The translations under genes were made by a program, and so were the position numbers. From Pseudopyrenochaeta lycopersici (taxonomy: Eukaryota > Ascomycota > Dothideomycetes > Pleosporales > Pseudopyrenochaetaceae), in NCBI GenBank assembly GCA_003313425.1, contig NHZP01000025.1, positions 796,258 through 860,257 on the forward strand: DNA of 64,000 bases, given 5' to 3'. The notes below the pieces were generated by a model. It saw only the letters and a program-made list of their open reading frames with translations, was not told where the DNA came from and made no database searches. Positions 34,267 through 44,722 of the stretch are shown one piece after another (positions within the stretch are counted from its first letter, which is position 1; each line of letters opens with the position of its first letter).

Positions 34267-35649
34267 TTCTTATGCAATTCTTTTGAATTTGAGATGTCGG
34301 ATAGTGGATGCCGGATTGAAATAGTATAGGGGTTTTAGGCTGCGATTTTGTTGTATGCATTGAGAAGCCAACCTTAGCAACTGCGCAAGACAACGCGCAC
34401 CAAGAAACGTTAGGCTCTCATACAAAATTGAGTATTTCGAGAATTTATCACCGAACCCATTTTTTAAGGCAGCTTAGGTATTAGATGCTGCAATCTTGTA
34501 TAGAAAGCTCATACGTTGAACAAGCTCAGCTCGAGGCGGGGTACGGCCTGGCTGATTGCACAGCCCACAGTGTGGCGCAGTAAAGCTGACATGCAGCATT
34601 CAAGCTTCAGCAGGAGGCGAATTTGCAAGTAACTAGGCTGAATATGCTTATATCTTGAGAAGTGTACAATCACGTTGATTACGCTAGCAGGGAGGACGGC
34701 CGACCCGCTCCGGCTACACTCTTGTCGAGATATACTGAATTCATTGGGAACGTGGGAAGAAAATCATTGACTGGGAAAGACTGAGCTACAGGTGGCGAAA
34801 ATCAGGCTCTGGAGTACATAAGCCGCCGGTACCGTCTAGCATGTACCGTTGCTTGGGGCTAAACTATTAAAGGTAAAGGTCCTGTTTAGCGCTACAAGGG
34901 TGTGCGCCATGCATTGCTAAATTACAGCTATCCCGCTTTTAGATTTACTGTACAGTTAGGAAGTAAGGCTCTTGTCGCACTTTTGAGTGCTTGGGTGAGT
35001 GGTCTCATATTGTGAAAGATTGGTGTATTGTTCTTGGTTGCACCCTAGCCTGGCTATCTACAGGAACCGCACGGCAAGCTTAGTAATGCAGTCCATCCTG
35101 GCGTGCGACACAAGATTACTAATGCAGTTTCTTCCTCAGGCTCCCTGAGATGATAGTCTGGTGTCGCACTGGACGTGCTAAAATGATGAGAAGTCAAAAT
35201 AATTGATAATGAGCAGAAAAGTTGTATTGTGTGTGTATTGTGTCTTTGTCTTATAAACCTGACCCCGCACGTCTGAGATTATATGGCAAGATTACTAATG
35301 CAGTTCTTCCTCAGGTTCCCTGAGATGATGCCTTGGCCTGCGACATCTGGTTTTCACGCGACGTTACCTATTCGGGGATAGCCCTGCGCACGCGCCAAGA
35401 CGGGACCCCTCGGGGAACGTCTGGTACCCGGTTTAATATTTTTCGCGTTCGGAGCGCCCATTCTAACCCAAAGTTCGAGTTACTTGCACATATTTCTCCA
35501 CAACCAGTTAGTAAATCTATACCTCTGATAACGGCAATCAATTGTAGTATAGCATAAGTGTATTTTTTTGATAATTGTTACGATTCTACAGTGTGCGCTA
35601 GGCGAGATATCTCGATTGTGGAAACGTCGTTTCGGAGCGCCCTAGTCCG
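34267..35649. other. Gap with direct repeats
   Basis: A 42-bp direct repeat, AAGATTACTAATGCAGTT then TCCTCAGG(C/T)TCCCTGAG, occurs at about 35112-35154 and 35288-35329, with a shorter partial copy near 35078. CTCAGG..CCCTGAG can fold as a hairpin. It may be the end structure of the DUF6589 element. No gene is recognised. The NLR promoter lies at the left edge. Confidence 0.5.
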
Positions 35650-38445
35650 ATGGATGCCCCGCACGATACACCCACCCGCCCGCCAACCGGCCTGCACATA
35701 CTCAGTGAGGTCGCTACTGCTTGTTTATCTGGTATTTATAGCTGTGCGTATTGTAAACTTATAGTAATAGGCATAGGGGAGTATCTAGCCTCACCATCGC
35801 CCGTGACGCCAGTGCCTCCTTCATCATCGCAGTCGACCCCTATAGTACCATCAAATTCTCATAATACTTCCTCTGGACTATCACACCGTAGATGTGGACG
35901 TCCACCTAGGTCGAAAAACCAAGTTTCTACTCCCTCAATACGCAGACGCGATACCCCAGGGTTAAGCGATAAGGAGGAGGCTAGGTTAGGTCAATATATA
36001 GGTGCAATCAATAGTGTGCATTACAAGGCCGATGATGGGGGTTCACGCCATGGCAGCATGTCTGATTATTTACATTTGCTTAGTAGAACGAAGGAAAAGT
36101 CTCGTTATAGGTTGTCATTTGTGAAGACGTTCGAGTCGACGCCTGGGTTGACCAACCACCTCTCCGCTATTGCCCTACCATCTGACGTGGAGGGGAGATA
36201 CATGGCTGCATTGGAACGTGAAATTGAGGACCTTAAGAGCTATTCTATATTTGGAGAATATCAGGCGAAGGCTATGGGTGGTATTAGTGCCCATCTTGAG
36301 ATGCTTACCGAGGATATCGTATTTGACGAAGTTACTGGTGAGGCACCATTGCTCGTGGATCTGCTGCGGCGTCTGTGTTCAAACAGCAGCAAAACCCCTA
36401 TCAGCCATATTCGTTCTCGCATTATATCGATCCTCTCAATCATCTGCTTTACTCGGCACCAGCGGCTCTGTAACTTCCTACCAGCAGTAATGGGTCTAAT
36501 GCTCTTTTCTGCTGGTACAAATAAGCAAATATTCAGCGTAACGAACTCCATGGGATGGACAGAGTCATGGCAGTCAATCTACCGAAGCGTTGGTGGCCTC
36601 CGAAACAGTGCCCGGAATCTAGCCCGCAGGTTCATTACTGATGGACCTTGGGCAGTTGTATATGACAATTGCGAACTTACAACCAGTGTCAGTGAACAAG
36701 ACGGTACCTCTAGGAATCAACTCCATTCTATCACGACGGCTCTTCTCCTTCCCGGCGTCATTCTCCCCATCAATGGGTTGACACAGCGTGACTTTAGGCC
36801 CTATTCTATTTCCATGGAGGATATGATACGGTCCTCAGTTGCCGGCCGTCAGTGTATCACACAATGTACCACCGCTGTGCTTTACTGTGCTCTAGAGGAA
36901 GTGTATCCTGAACATATCCGCAGGTACAAATCAGATAACCGGACCATACATGCTCATGCCGCCTATCCTGTGGTTGACCGAATATTTATACCACAGGGGG
37001 CTCGTCACGTTCCTGTGCCGCTAATGCCTATCCAAACTAGTGAGGACACTACGTCTGGTAATATTGAGGTATTACGCAACATATTTCGAGAACAACTCGC
37101 ACTATCCCCCGAATATTTCGACCAGCATCCAGCTATCCTGGTGGGTGGGGACGCCAAAACAGTCAATCGAATGTGGAGTGCAATGCTTGGTGCTACCGAC
37201 AACGTCGATGCATATGGTCGCCTAGAGCATGTCGTGCCTATACCTGGACTCTTCCACATCCAGATGCATCTAATTGCTACGATTGTCAAGACTCATTGGG
37301 GGGACGAGCCTGCTAGTGGTGAGCGCTGCAACCACGCTGCACTGCGGTATCTCTCTGGCAAAATGGCTCGCCGCTTTGTTAGTCCTACAACTATGATCTT
37401 TGCCCACGCGCGCACTTTCGTGTTAGACACTCTCCAAGGGAGGATGGTTGCTGAATTTTATCGACATCTTATTGAAGGTAGCCCCTTTTCATGCAGCGGG
37501 CCACTGAGCGCTAACGCGACAGCTGCCGAACTTGAGGAGGCCGTTACCAGCCTAACAGCCCGCGAACTCAAGAAATTGGTAAATAAGACGGTTGATTCGA
37601 TAATGAACTACCACATAGAAGGACTGGTTGATCTTGAAAGGCGGGAAAATCTCCTATTTATACGTGACGCTGTGTATTACGAAGCACTCACACACGGCAT
37701 CAAACACGGGGACATTGGGATCATACGTTATGTTATCAATTGTTTGATATATATGTTTGAGGGCTCTAAGAAGCCTACCTATACGCGGATTGCTTTGTAT
37801 ATCAAGAAGCTGATTGACACAAACCACGTCAAATCAGAAGAGCGTCGAAGGGCTATTGCCGGAACGCTGCTTGTGAATCCCACTGGACGGCCAGACGGCT
37901 TCTATGCGATCGACTTGGCTAACGAATTTCTCAACCGCTCTATCAAAGATATATGGTCGAGTAGAAAGACTTCTTCAACCACGGTACGGACTGCCTCAGA
38001 ATACGGCGCTCTTGATGCTATCTTTCTCCGACCACTCAGGGCACAATTACAATGTGTGTGGGGGAGAAATTCACTTGGGAAGCACGAGCGGAAGAACCGG
38101 GGGAAGGTTATCAACTACCTCGCAGTTCAATCGCAGTACTCAATCGTACCAAATAGCGCGCGATCTGATCCAGCGTCACAGAAGCTAAAATGGTCTAGGG
38201 ATACCACCTTAGATGGCGCTGGCACAATTGAGAGAACTATGAGTGCATTTAACACAAGATTTATGTACGATGCAGATAAAATTCTATCTATTGACGATAT
38301 CCCTGTATGGGGGGAGGACGGAGTAGAATTTTCGAGAGGTCTAAGCTCTGATGAAACTACAATCGATATAGCTCTAGTAGAGGCATTGAATGAGCTGCCT
38401 CAGCCGTCCGAGGAACTACTCGATGAGATTGAGGAGGGTCTGTAG
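35650..38445 (+). CDS. DUF6589-like protein, candidate transposase
   Basis: 931 residues in one open frame. The N-terminal 110 residues are low-complexity and Ser/Pro-rich, with an AT-hook-like RCGRPPRSK at about 82-90. The first 50 residues could instead come from a misread intron (GTATTTATAG ... TAATAG at 35731-35769). The conserved body has RIISILSIICFTRHQRLCNFLP, WAVVYDNCEL (Asp at about 339), ILVGGDAKTVNRM (Asp at about 501) and PIPGLFHIQMHLIA (about 530-543). The GD-T ... GLFH-M pattern is that of the DUF6589 family. The spaced acidic residues suggest an RNase-H-like nuclease, but this is inference. A diverged dead copy at 20249-21335 shows the family multiplies. The mirror copy is at 52438-55233. 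Element ends were not found. Confidence 0.75.
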   Translation: MDAPHDTPTRPPTGLHILSEVATACLSGIYSCAYCKLIVIGIGEYLASPSPVTPVPPSSSQSTPIVPSNSHNTSSGLSHRRCGRPPRSKNQVSTPSIRRRDTPGLSDKEEARLGQYIGAINSVHYKADDGGSRHGSMSDYLHLLSRTKEKSRYRLSFVKTFESTPGLTNHLSAIALPSDVEGRYMAALEREIEDLKSYSIFGEYQAKAMGGISAHLEMLTEDIVFDEVTGEAPLLVDLLRRLCSNSSKTPISHIRSRIISILSIICFTRHQRLCNFLPAVMGLMLFSAGTNKQIFSVTNSMGWTESWQSIYRSVGGLRNSARNLARRFITDGPWAVVYDNCELTTSVSEQDGTSRNQLHSITTALLLPGVILPINGLTQRDFRPYSISMEDMIRSSVAGRQCITQCTTAVLYCALEEVYPEHIRRYKSDNRTIHAHAAYPVVDRIFIPQGARHVPVPLMPIQTSEDTTSGNIEVLRNIFREQLALSPEYFDQHPAILVGGDAKTVNRMWSAMLGATDNVDAYGRLEHVVPIPGLFHIQMHLIATIVKTHWGDEPASGERCNHAALRYLSGKMARRFVSPTTMIFAHARTFVLDTLQGRMVAEFYRHLIEGSPFSCSGPLSANATAAELEEAVTSLTARELKKLVNKTVDSIMNYHIEGLVDLERRENLLFIRDAVYYEALTHGIKHGDIGIIRYVINCLIYMFEGSKKPTYTRIALYIKKLIDTNHVKSEERRRAIAGTLLVNPTGRPDGFYAIDLANEFLNRSIKDIWSSRKTSSTTVRTASEYGALDAIFLRPLRAQLQCVWGRNSLGKHERKNRGKVINYLAVQSQYSIVPNSARSDPASQKLKWSRDTTLDGAGTIERTMSAFNTRFMYDADKILSIDDIPVWGEDGVEFSRGLSSDETTIDIALVEALNELPQPSEELLDEIEEGL

Positions 38446-38729
38446 ATGCGTCAAAATATACGTCAGTTTTTACAAAAGGCAAGACTAGAGGATGCACCTG
38501 TGCGGCCTGCAGGTTGGCGCTTAAGATGAGGGCTGAGGCCATGGAGAGTGGTGGCCATTGTGCTGAAGGTCTAGGCGCGCCTCCTTCCTTGGATTTGTCT
38601 TCACCTATTAGTATGTGTGACGGGAGCAGACGGCTGGCTGCCAGTGGCTGGCAGTACACTTCGGTGTATCTAGGGACTTCAGGACCTAGTCAGGAGGGCA
38701 TGTCTCTGTGACGATTGGTAGAAGGGCAG
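38446..38729. other. Gap between DUF6589 gene and hAT-4
   Basis: Short frames only. One, just after the DUF6589 stop (RQNIRQFLQKARLEDAPVRPAGWRL), might be a spliced extension, but no intron could be defended. Confidence 0.35.
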
Positions 38730-40998
38730 CAGTGTGTCCAACAACCAAGTTACTTGACTTGCTTGCTTGACATTACTTGATTACGTAACAAGCAAGTAAA
38801 GTAAAGGTTCATTCAAGCAAGCACAAGTAAGGGTTTTCACATTACTTGAAGTAACTTCAAGTTGCTTGACAGAATTGCTGTACTAGGCATGTCGATAATA
38901 AGTTAGGTAACGCTAGCTAAGCGAACCAATTATAATTTCACCAGGTAGCACCCAGCAAAACCGTGATTGGCAGGAGTCGCACAAAGAGCCAGATGTGCCT
39001 TAAAAAATGTTGGCGAAACTGCCATAAGGCAACTTTGCTACCTTGTCGATCTTCTTTTCCCCCTGTCAATCCTTATACAGCAAACCACTCCCAGAACTTA
39101 TTTCGTTCGTTATTTATGTACGATAGTATTGTCCAAAAATCAATCAATTAATTCACTTCCTAAGACAATATTTATGAGTACTTCAAGCTGCCAAACCATG
39201 ATTTCCATCAAAAAATCCAACACCTCCAGTCTTTATTTACAAGGCTACCAAATTCTAAGCTAATATGTCTTCTCACCTGTTCTTTCAGCCTCGTAGAAGG
39301 TCTACACGTTCTTCTCCGCCTAAAACCCCCTCCAAGCCCCCTAGCTCTACCTCGGAGAGCCGCTTAGGAACCCCAAGTTCGGTTTCAACTCCAACCCATA
39401 AGGCCTCTACACCCACCACCCGTGAAAGAGAGCTGCCAACATCTACTCAATGCACTTTCCATATTAAATAGGACAAAATTCGCTATGAAAGGAAGCCACT
39501 GCCATTAATTCGATATCGTCAGCCTCACAAGCGTACCCTCAACTCTAAAGCCCAATCCTCAGCAATCTACAAACACGGCGCGCAGCTTACAACAGATAGA
39601 GATAACAAGTTCTAGCTCTGCAAGTACTGCCATATTAGTGGCCAGCATAATTCCGCGCTATTTAACAGTGGGGCTACTACTAGTATCATTTATCACCTAA
39701 AGCATCTGCACAAACTCAAAGAATTCGGCTACAAACCAGTGGCGTCAAATCCGTTCAATATGGCTAAGGGAGCAACGAGCTCCATACCATACCTTAGAAG
39801 CCAGCGCTTAGTGTTTAATAACTTTCAATTCAAGGGCGAGTTTATTGACTAGGCTGTTGATCTTAACCTTACCTTTCGACAAGCGACGCATCAACGCACC
39901 CGTAACATGTTTGCCAGCTGCCTAGAAGATATAGATAAGGTTCTGCCAAAGAGCCCGTCAACTCTTAGCACCTAGATTAAAGAGATGTAAGACGGTGATG
40001 CTGGGAGGCGTACTTAGCTAAAAGAAAAGCTCCATCTTACCAAAAGCAAGATCCATCTCTCAACTAATACCTAGACGTCTGAAGAAGGAACGAACTATAT
40101 AGCAGTTATTGCTCACTTCCTAGACAAGAAGCATAAGTTGCAAACAGCTCTTCTTAACCTCCGGCCTCTAAAGGGCCCTCACACTAGCGAGAACATTGCG
40201 AAGGTGCTGTCGACGGTTATCAAGTCGTACAATATACCTGCTACCGTTAGCTTCTTCATAATAGACAACGCTAGCAATAACGACACATGTATTAAAGAGC
40301 TAGCAAAGCAGTATCCCTCAGTCACGAAGCAGAGCCGCCTTCAATGCGTCGGCCATATACTAAATCTCATTGTCAAAGCTCTCCTCTTTAGGCAAGGTGT
40401 CAGCAAGCTAGAGAAAGAGCTCTGTAGCGCATCCGACGATAAGCGATTTAAGATATAGAGGAAGCAGAGCTTTATCGGTAAGCTCCACAACTTCTGCGTG
40501 TGGATTAACCAGAGTAACCAGCAGCGGGAGCTTCTGAAACGGTATATCCTGCAGGCGTACAATCAAGGCAGCATCAAACAACTCTACACTAAGTTATTAG
40601 TCAACAGCGGCGTCCGCTAGAACTCTGTGTATGCCATAATCGAGAGAGCTCTCAAGCTCCGCCACGCAATTGATCTATTCTTTCTCCACTATAACCATAG
40701 TAGTGAGGGATACAATATCTCACAGGATATAATTACCCCGCGTGATTAGGCTGATTTGGAGCACATCTTCCATGTCTTAAAACCATTTAAAGACCTGACC
40801 AAACGCATAGAAGGCCAGGCTAATAAAGCTAGCCTTAAAGGAGCACATGGCTCACTCTATAAGACACTAGAGTCTCTTAATATCCTCTTTAAGAAGCTCC
40901 AGGAGGCTGGAAAGTTCGCTGACGATCACCCCAAGGAGGTTTCTGAATACTATTCATGCGCCATTAATACTGCCCGCACCAAGCTTAAAGAATACTAC
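38730..40998 (+). mobile_element. hAT-4, left copy, cut by copia element
   Basis: Starts with CAGTGTGTCCAACAACCAAG. It is followed by arrays of ACTTGCTTG and CAAGCAAGTAA (38750-38880), then the transposase frame. The copy stops at 40998, where the copia LTR begins. The remaining 755 bp of the element are present only in the right copy. Confidence 0.9.
39265..40998 (+). pseudogene. hAT-4 transposase frame (left, truncated), TAG at Trp positions
   Basis: Single frame from ATG 39265 without frameshift. In-frame stops fall at 39469, 39613, 39850, 39973, 39988 (TAA), 40015, 40072, 40456, 40618 and 40747; all others are TAG. The sequence is the same as the right copy, where the full 775-residue frame can be followed. 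Evidence for the Trp pattern is given there. Confidence 0.8.
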
Positions 40999-41173
40999 TG
41001 TCAGAATTTAATGAATCTTTTTGGTCATGATCGTGGATCAGAATTGATTGTATTTTCGTTGGTTCTGTTTTCTCTCCTTTTTAAACACAGACCTGATACA
41101 TCGATGATACATAGGTGATACCGTCCACGATGTAGTATTCGTATACTTCAGTTTTTATGCCTCTTATCTGACA
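40999..41173 (-). repeat. Copia 3' LTR
   Basis: 175 bp, 174 of 175 identical to the 5' LTR. It abuts hAT-4 sequence at 40998. Confidence 0.92.
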
Positions 41174-41221
41174 CACCCCCTCAGCTTAGAGTGATCTTCT
41201 AAGCTGCCACAAACCTATATC

Positions 41222-44200
41222 TTATGCGATTGTCAGATCCTCTATTTGAGTCTGTATGTCTTCGAGTTTTAACTCTTTTGCTAAGGCCGGTTTCTTGTTT
41301 ACCAGTCCTAATTGATTAAGAAAGTTCTCCCATTTGTTTGAGGGCAGCGCTTTGGTAAGTCCGTCTGCTAGCATTTGCGAGGACGCTACGTATTTGACTT
41401 GAATTCGTCCCAGCAATACTTCTTGTCGTAGCCAGTGGTTGTGGATGTCTACATGTCGAAGTTTGGTTTGAAGTTTTGCAATCTCTTCCGTAACAAGTCG
41501 AATTCTCTGTGTATTGTCGCATTGAATTGTAATAGTCGACTCCGGCAATGATACCTGGAGCTCCTTGAGAAGTCGCGAGGTAAAGATAGCTTCCTTTGCT
41601 ACTTGGGAGAGTGCGAGCAGTTCTGCTTCAGTCGTTGAGGTAGTGACCGTGTCCTGTTTACTTGCTCTCCAGGTAACAAGACCACCGAATAGCTTAATCA
41701 CATAACCTTGCGAACTCTTTCTATCGACTGTATTATCGCCAAATGATGCGTCGCTGGCTACTTCAAGCTTGTCGCCTCCTCCCAATTGGAGTGCTCTTGA
41801 TTTTGTCGCTGCAAGGTAGAGCAGGACTCTGTCAGCAGCCTCCTGATGCTCCGTGCCAGGGTTGACGAGGAAGCGTGCAAGGCGCGATGTTGCGAAGGCT
41901 ATATCTGGTCGTGTTGTAACGGCGGCAAATAGTAAGGAACCAATCTTACGCTGGTATTTGTTGACTTCTGAAGGTGATGCTAATCCCTCGCGTGGCTGGA
42001 GTTCAACGCTTGCCATTGGGGTATCATGTCGGACATCTTTCCTATCTGCAAGTCTGCTAATTTTGTCGGCATAGGCCAACTGGGAGAGTTGAATTAATCG
42101 TTGTTCTCGGTCTCTGATAACTTCAACGCCAAGGAACCATTGCAGGTCTTCTCCACCTGTGAAGGTGTATCTTTCTTGAAGAGCCTTGATAGCTTGTTGA
42201 GCTTCTACCTCCTTCTTCTAGTGATAGGCTAAGATAATGTCATCGACGTAAAAGAAGATGATAATGCCATCCTTGATCATGCAGCAGGCCTCATGTGGCA
42301 CTTGTTTGAAGCCTAGTTTGGTGAGGGTTGAGACGAATTCTTTCTGCCATAGGAGCGGTGATATTCGAAGACCGTAAAGTGCCTTTTCAAGCTTAAGGAT
42401 CGTTCCGGGCTTCTGGTATCCTCGTGGCATTCTCATGTAGATTTCTCTATCTAGTGTTGCATGCACGAATGCGTTAGTAACGTCGTACTGTTTGAGTTCA
42501 AGGTTGAACTTGGCAGCGATTGCCATGAGCATTCGAAAAGATCTGCTGGCTAAAGTGGCTGCGTAGGTGTCCTGTGACGTGATGTTTCGTTGCTGATCGC
42601 CACGAACGACAAGTCGTGCTTTGCATTTAATAAGGCGATGGTGCTTGTCCAATTTGTAGGTATACACCCACATGCAGTCCAATATTTGGTGACCCTTCCG
42701 TTTGATAGGAGTGATTGGCACTTCGGCCCAGGACTTCATCTGTTCATGGCTCCTTAGGTGTTCTCGTTCTGCTTCCTTGAACATTTCGTGCAGAGGATGA
42801 TCTTCAAGCTTTGAGTAAGTCGTCGGCAGAGGTGGCAATTGGTTTCGGTGAGGCTTCACCCCCTTTGCCAGCATTCTCTTCAGCTGTGCCTTGTCAATGG
42901 GCTTGCCTTCGTGTTGCCCTACATGCCCTGCTTGAGTGCCGGCCATAAATGCTGCTGCCCATGGTTCTGTCTTTGACGAGCCCTGTGTCGTCGTGCTATT
43001 ACCTTCAAGTTCGTCGGTCCACGCCTGGCTAAGGAGAGCTACAGGTGGCGGAGTGTCTGGCGGCGTTGGGTATGAGTCCATCACTTTTCTACTTCGGCAA
43101 CCTCTTGACTTTTGACCTTGTGGACTTGAACTCTCTCCCATTATTGTATCGTCTTCGTAGAACGACCCAGTCTCAGGCTGTTCCTGTCGCGGTGTTGTAG
43201 GCAGTTCAATCGTTTTCACCCACGTTGCAATCTCCTGCAGGGTGTTGTGCATAAGGTTGTCCATCAGGTCTTCCGTTTTGCCGCTAAACACTACGCTTTC
43301 GTCGAAGACTACGTCTCTTGTGTTGATAACTTTAGCTAGTGACGGGATCCAAACTCGGTAGATGTTTGTAGACTGATAGCCAATAAGATAGCCAATCCAG
43401 GCTTTTGGATCCAAGCGTTGCAGTCGCGACTTTCCTCGGTGGGTATCGTCGGTCATTGCAAATGCCTTGCAGCCATATGCTTTAAGATGAGCTTGGTTTG
43501 GTTTCCGTGGTCCAGTGACGATACCATTCATAGCAGCGACCCTTGTGAAGAATACCTCGTATGGGCTTTTCCAGCGGTTTGAGTAGTTCGGCGTTCTATT
43601 GTACAGGTATACTGCCGCTCTTGTGATTTCTGGCCATAGTTCCCAGGGAAGATTAGCATCCAGTCGTATCGTGCGTGCCTTTTCTTTTATCACACCCCCT
43701 GAGCGTTCTCCTCCGCCATTCTGTGATTGGGTATCAGGAGCAGAAGGCTCGACCTTTATGCCTTTGGACGTGCACCATCTCTTAACTTCTGGCTTGACCG
43801 TCACTATCTCGTTGTCCGTCTCGATAACTTTTACCGAAATATTGAACTGCGTATATAGGAAGCAAGTGAAGTTATCCAGTAATCGAATAATAGATCGTGC
43901 TGGTCTGTTGTCGGTGAAGTAGAAATCCCAATTATATGCCGAGAATCGGTCAGTGATAAGCATTTGGCTCTTTTCCTTTGAGTAGCTCCCGACTTCGTAG
44001 TCGTGAAAGTCGATCGCGATTCGTTCTCCCGGCCCTTCTTCGCTCAGTCGAGGTTCTCTGCGGATCCTGCGCTTTGATTTGGCTCTCCCACATGCGTCGC
44101 ACTCGACTGTAGTGACGCCTTTGATGCGCACCCCCTCAGATTGTTGGACGAGGTGTTCGATCGCTGCGGGCCCTGGATGCCCTAGGCGTTTATGCCATAG

Positions 44201-44719
44201 TATCGCACTTGCTCTTTGTGGCGCCCGCTTGGTTCGAGAGTTGAATCGGGTGTAAAGGGCACTGTCGTTTGCCTCTGATTGCTCGAGTACCCATTGGTCG
44301 TGTGCTTCCGTCAGGTATGCGATGATGGAGTTGTCCCACCTCTTTAACGACGTAGGTTCATTCTTATTATCCCACCAAATTCCTTGCCGTCTGAGTAGTC
44401 TAAATGAGACGAGGTTGCATAGAATCTCCGGGCAGAAGGCAACGTTCTCTAATCGGAGCATCTCTGTGCCATATGGTGACTTGACTTTGATATGTACGGT
44501 GCCATACCCTTTAATCCATATTCGTGCGGCGCCTGTCCACACGCAGTCACCGGGGATAGGTGGACGGAGGTGAGTTAGGCGTTGCGCCATGTTGCAGATG
44601 TGTATTGTCGCGCCCGAATCGAGGATGAATGCATTCTTTAGCGGATACGGTTGGTTCTTCATTGAGAACACTGACGCGGTATACGCGGCTTCGATTGTTG
44701 ATATAACTCTTCCTTCTAG
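41222..44719 (-). CDS. Copia pol: protease, integrase, RT, RNase H (one internal TAG)
   Basis: Reads in the same frame as gag after the gag TGA (44722-44720). Protease motif FILDSGATIHI. Integrase zinc region LWHKRLGHPG ... CDACGRAK and catalytic core IAIDFHDYE, VIETDNE, GGGERSGGVIKEKAR. RT includes LVVRGDQQ, QYDVTNAFVHA and YVDDIILAYH. RNase H includes VASDASFGDN and TTSTTEAELLAL. A single in-frame TAG (42220-42218) follows YVDDIILAYH; the frame then continues KKEVEAQQAIKALQERYTF to the end without shift. Apart from this codon the polyprotein is whole. It would be made as a gag-pol fusion only if ribosomes pass the gag TGA. Confidence 0.85.
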
Positions 44720-44722
44720 TCA
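44717..44722 (-). promoter_or_regulatory. Candidate UGA-CUA stop-readthrough site, gag/pol
   Basis: The gag stop is TGA followed by CTAG on the coding strand, with no frameshift into pol. UGA CUA is the best-known leaky stop context in eukaryotes, used in fungi for dual-targeted enzymes. This would set a low gag-pol to gag ratio. Confidence 0.6.

Larger units (their letters stand above)
26884..40998. repeat. Left arm of large inverted repeat
   Basis: Position x here matches position 90883 minus x on the other strand, from 40998 (paired with 49885) out to about 26884 (paired with the window end at 64000). The arm contains hAT-2, the NLR gene, the DUF6589 gene and truncated hAT-4. For the inner 9 kb I noticed a single base difference (34107 versus 56776). 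Outer parts differ by single-base indels. The arm ends exactly at the copia LTR. Confidence 0.92.

Noticed and set aside
39265..40998. Genome-wide reassignment of UAG to Trp
   Set aside because: All host genes here, hAT-1 and hAT-2 use TGG for Trp, and TAG serves as an ordinary stop (for example the NLR and GH79 genes).
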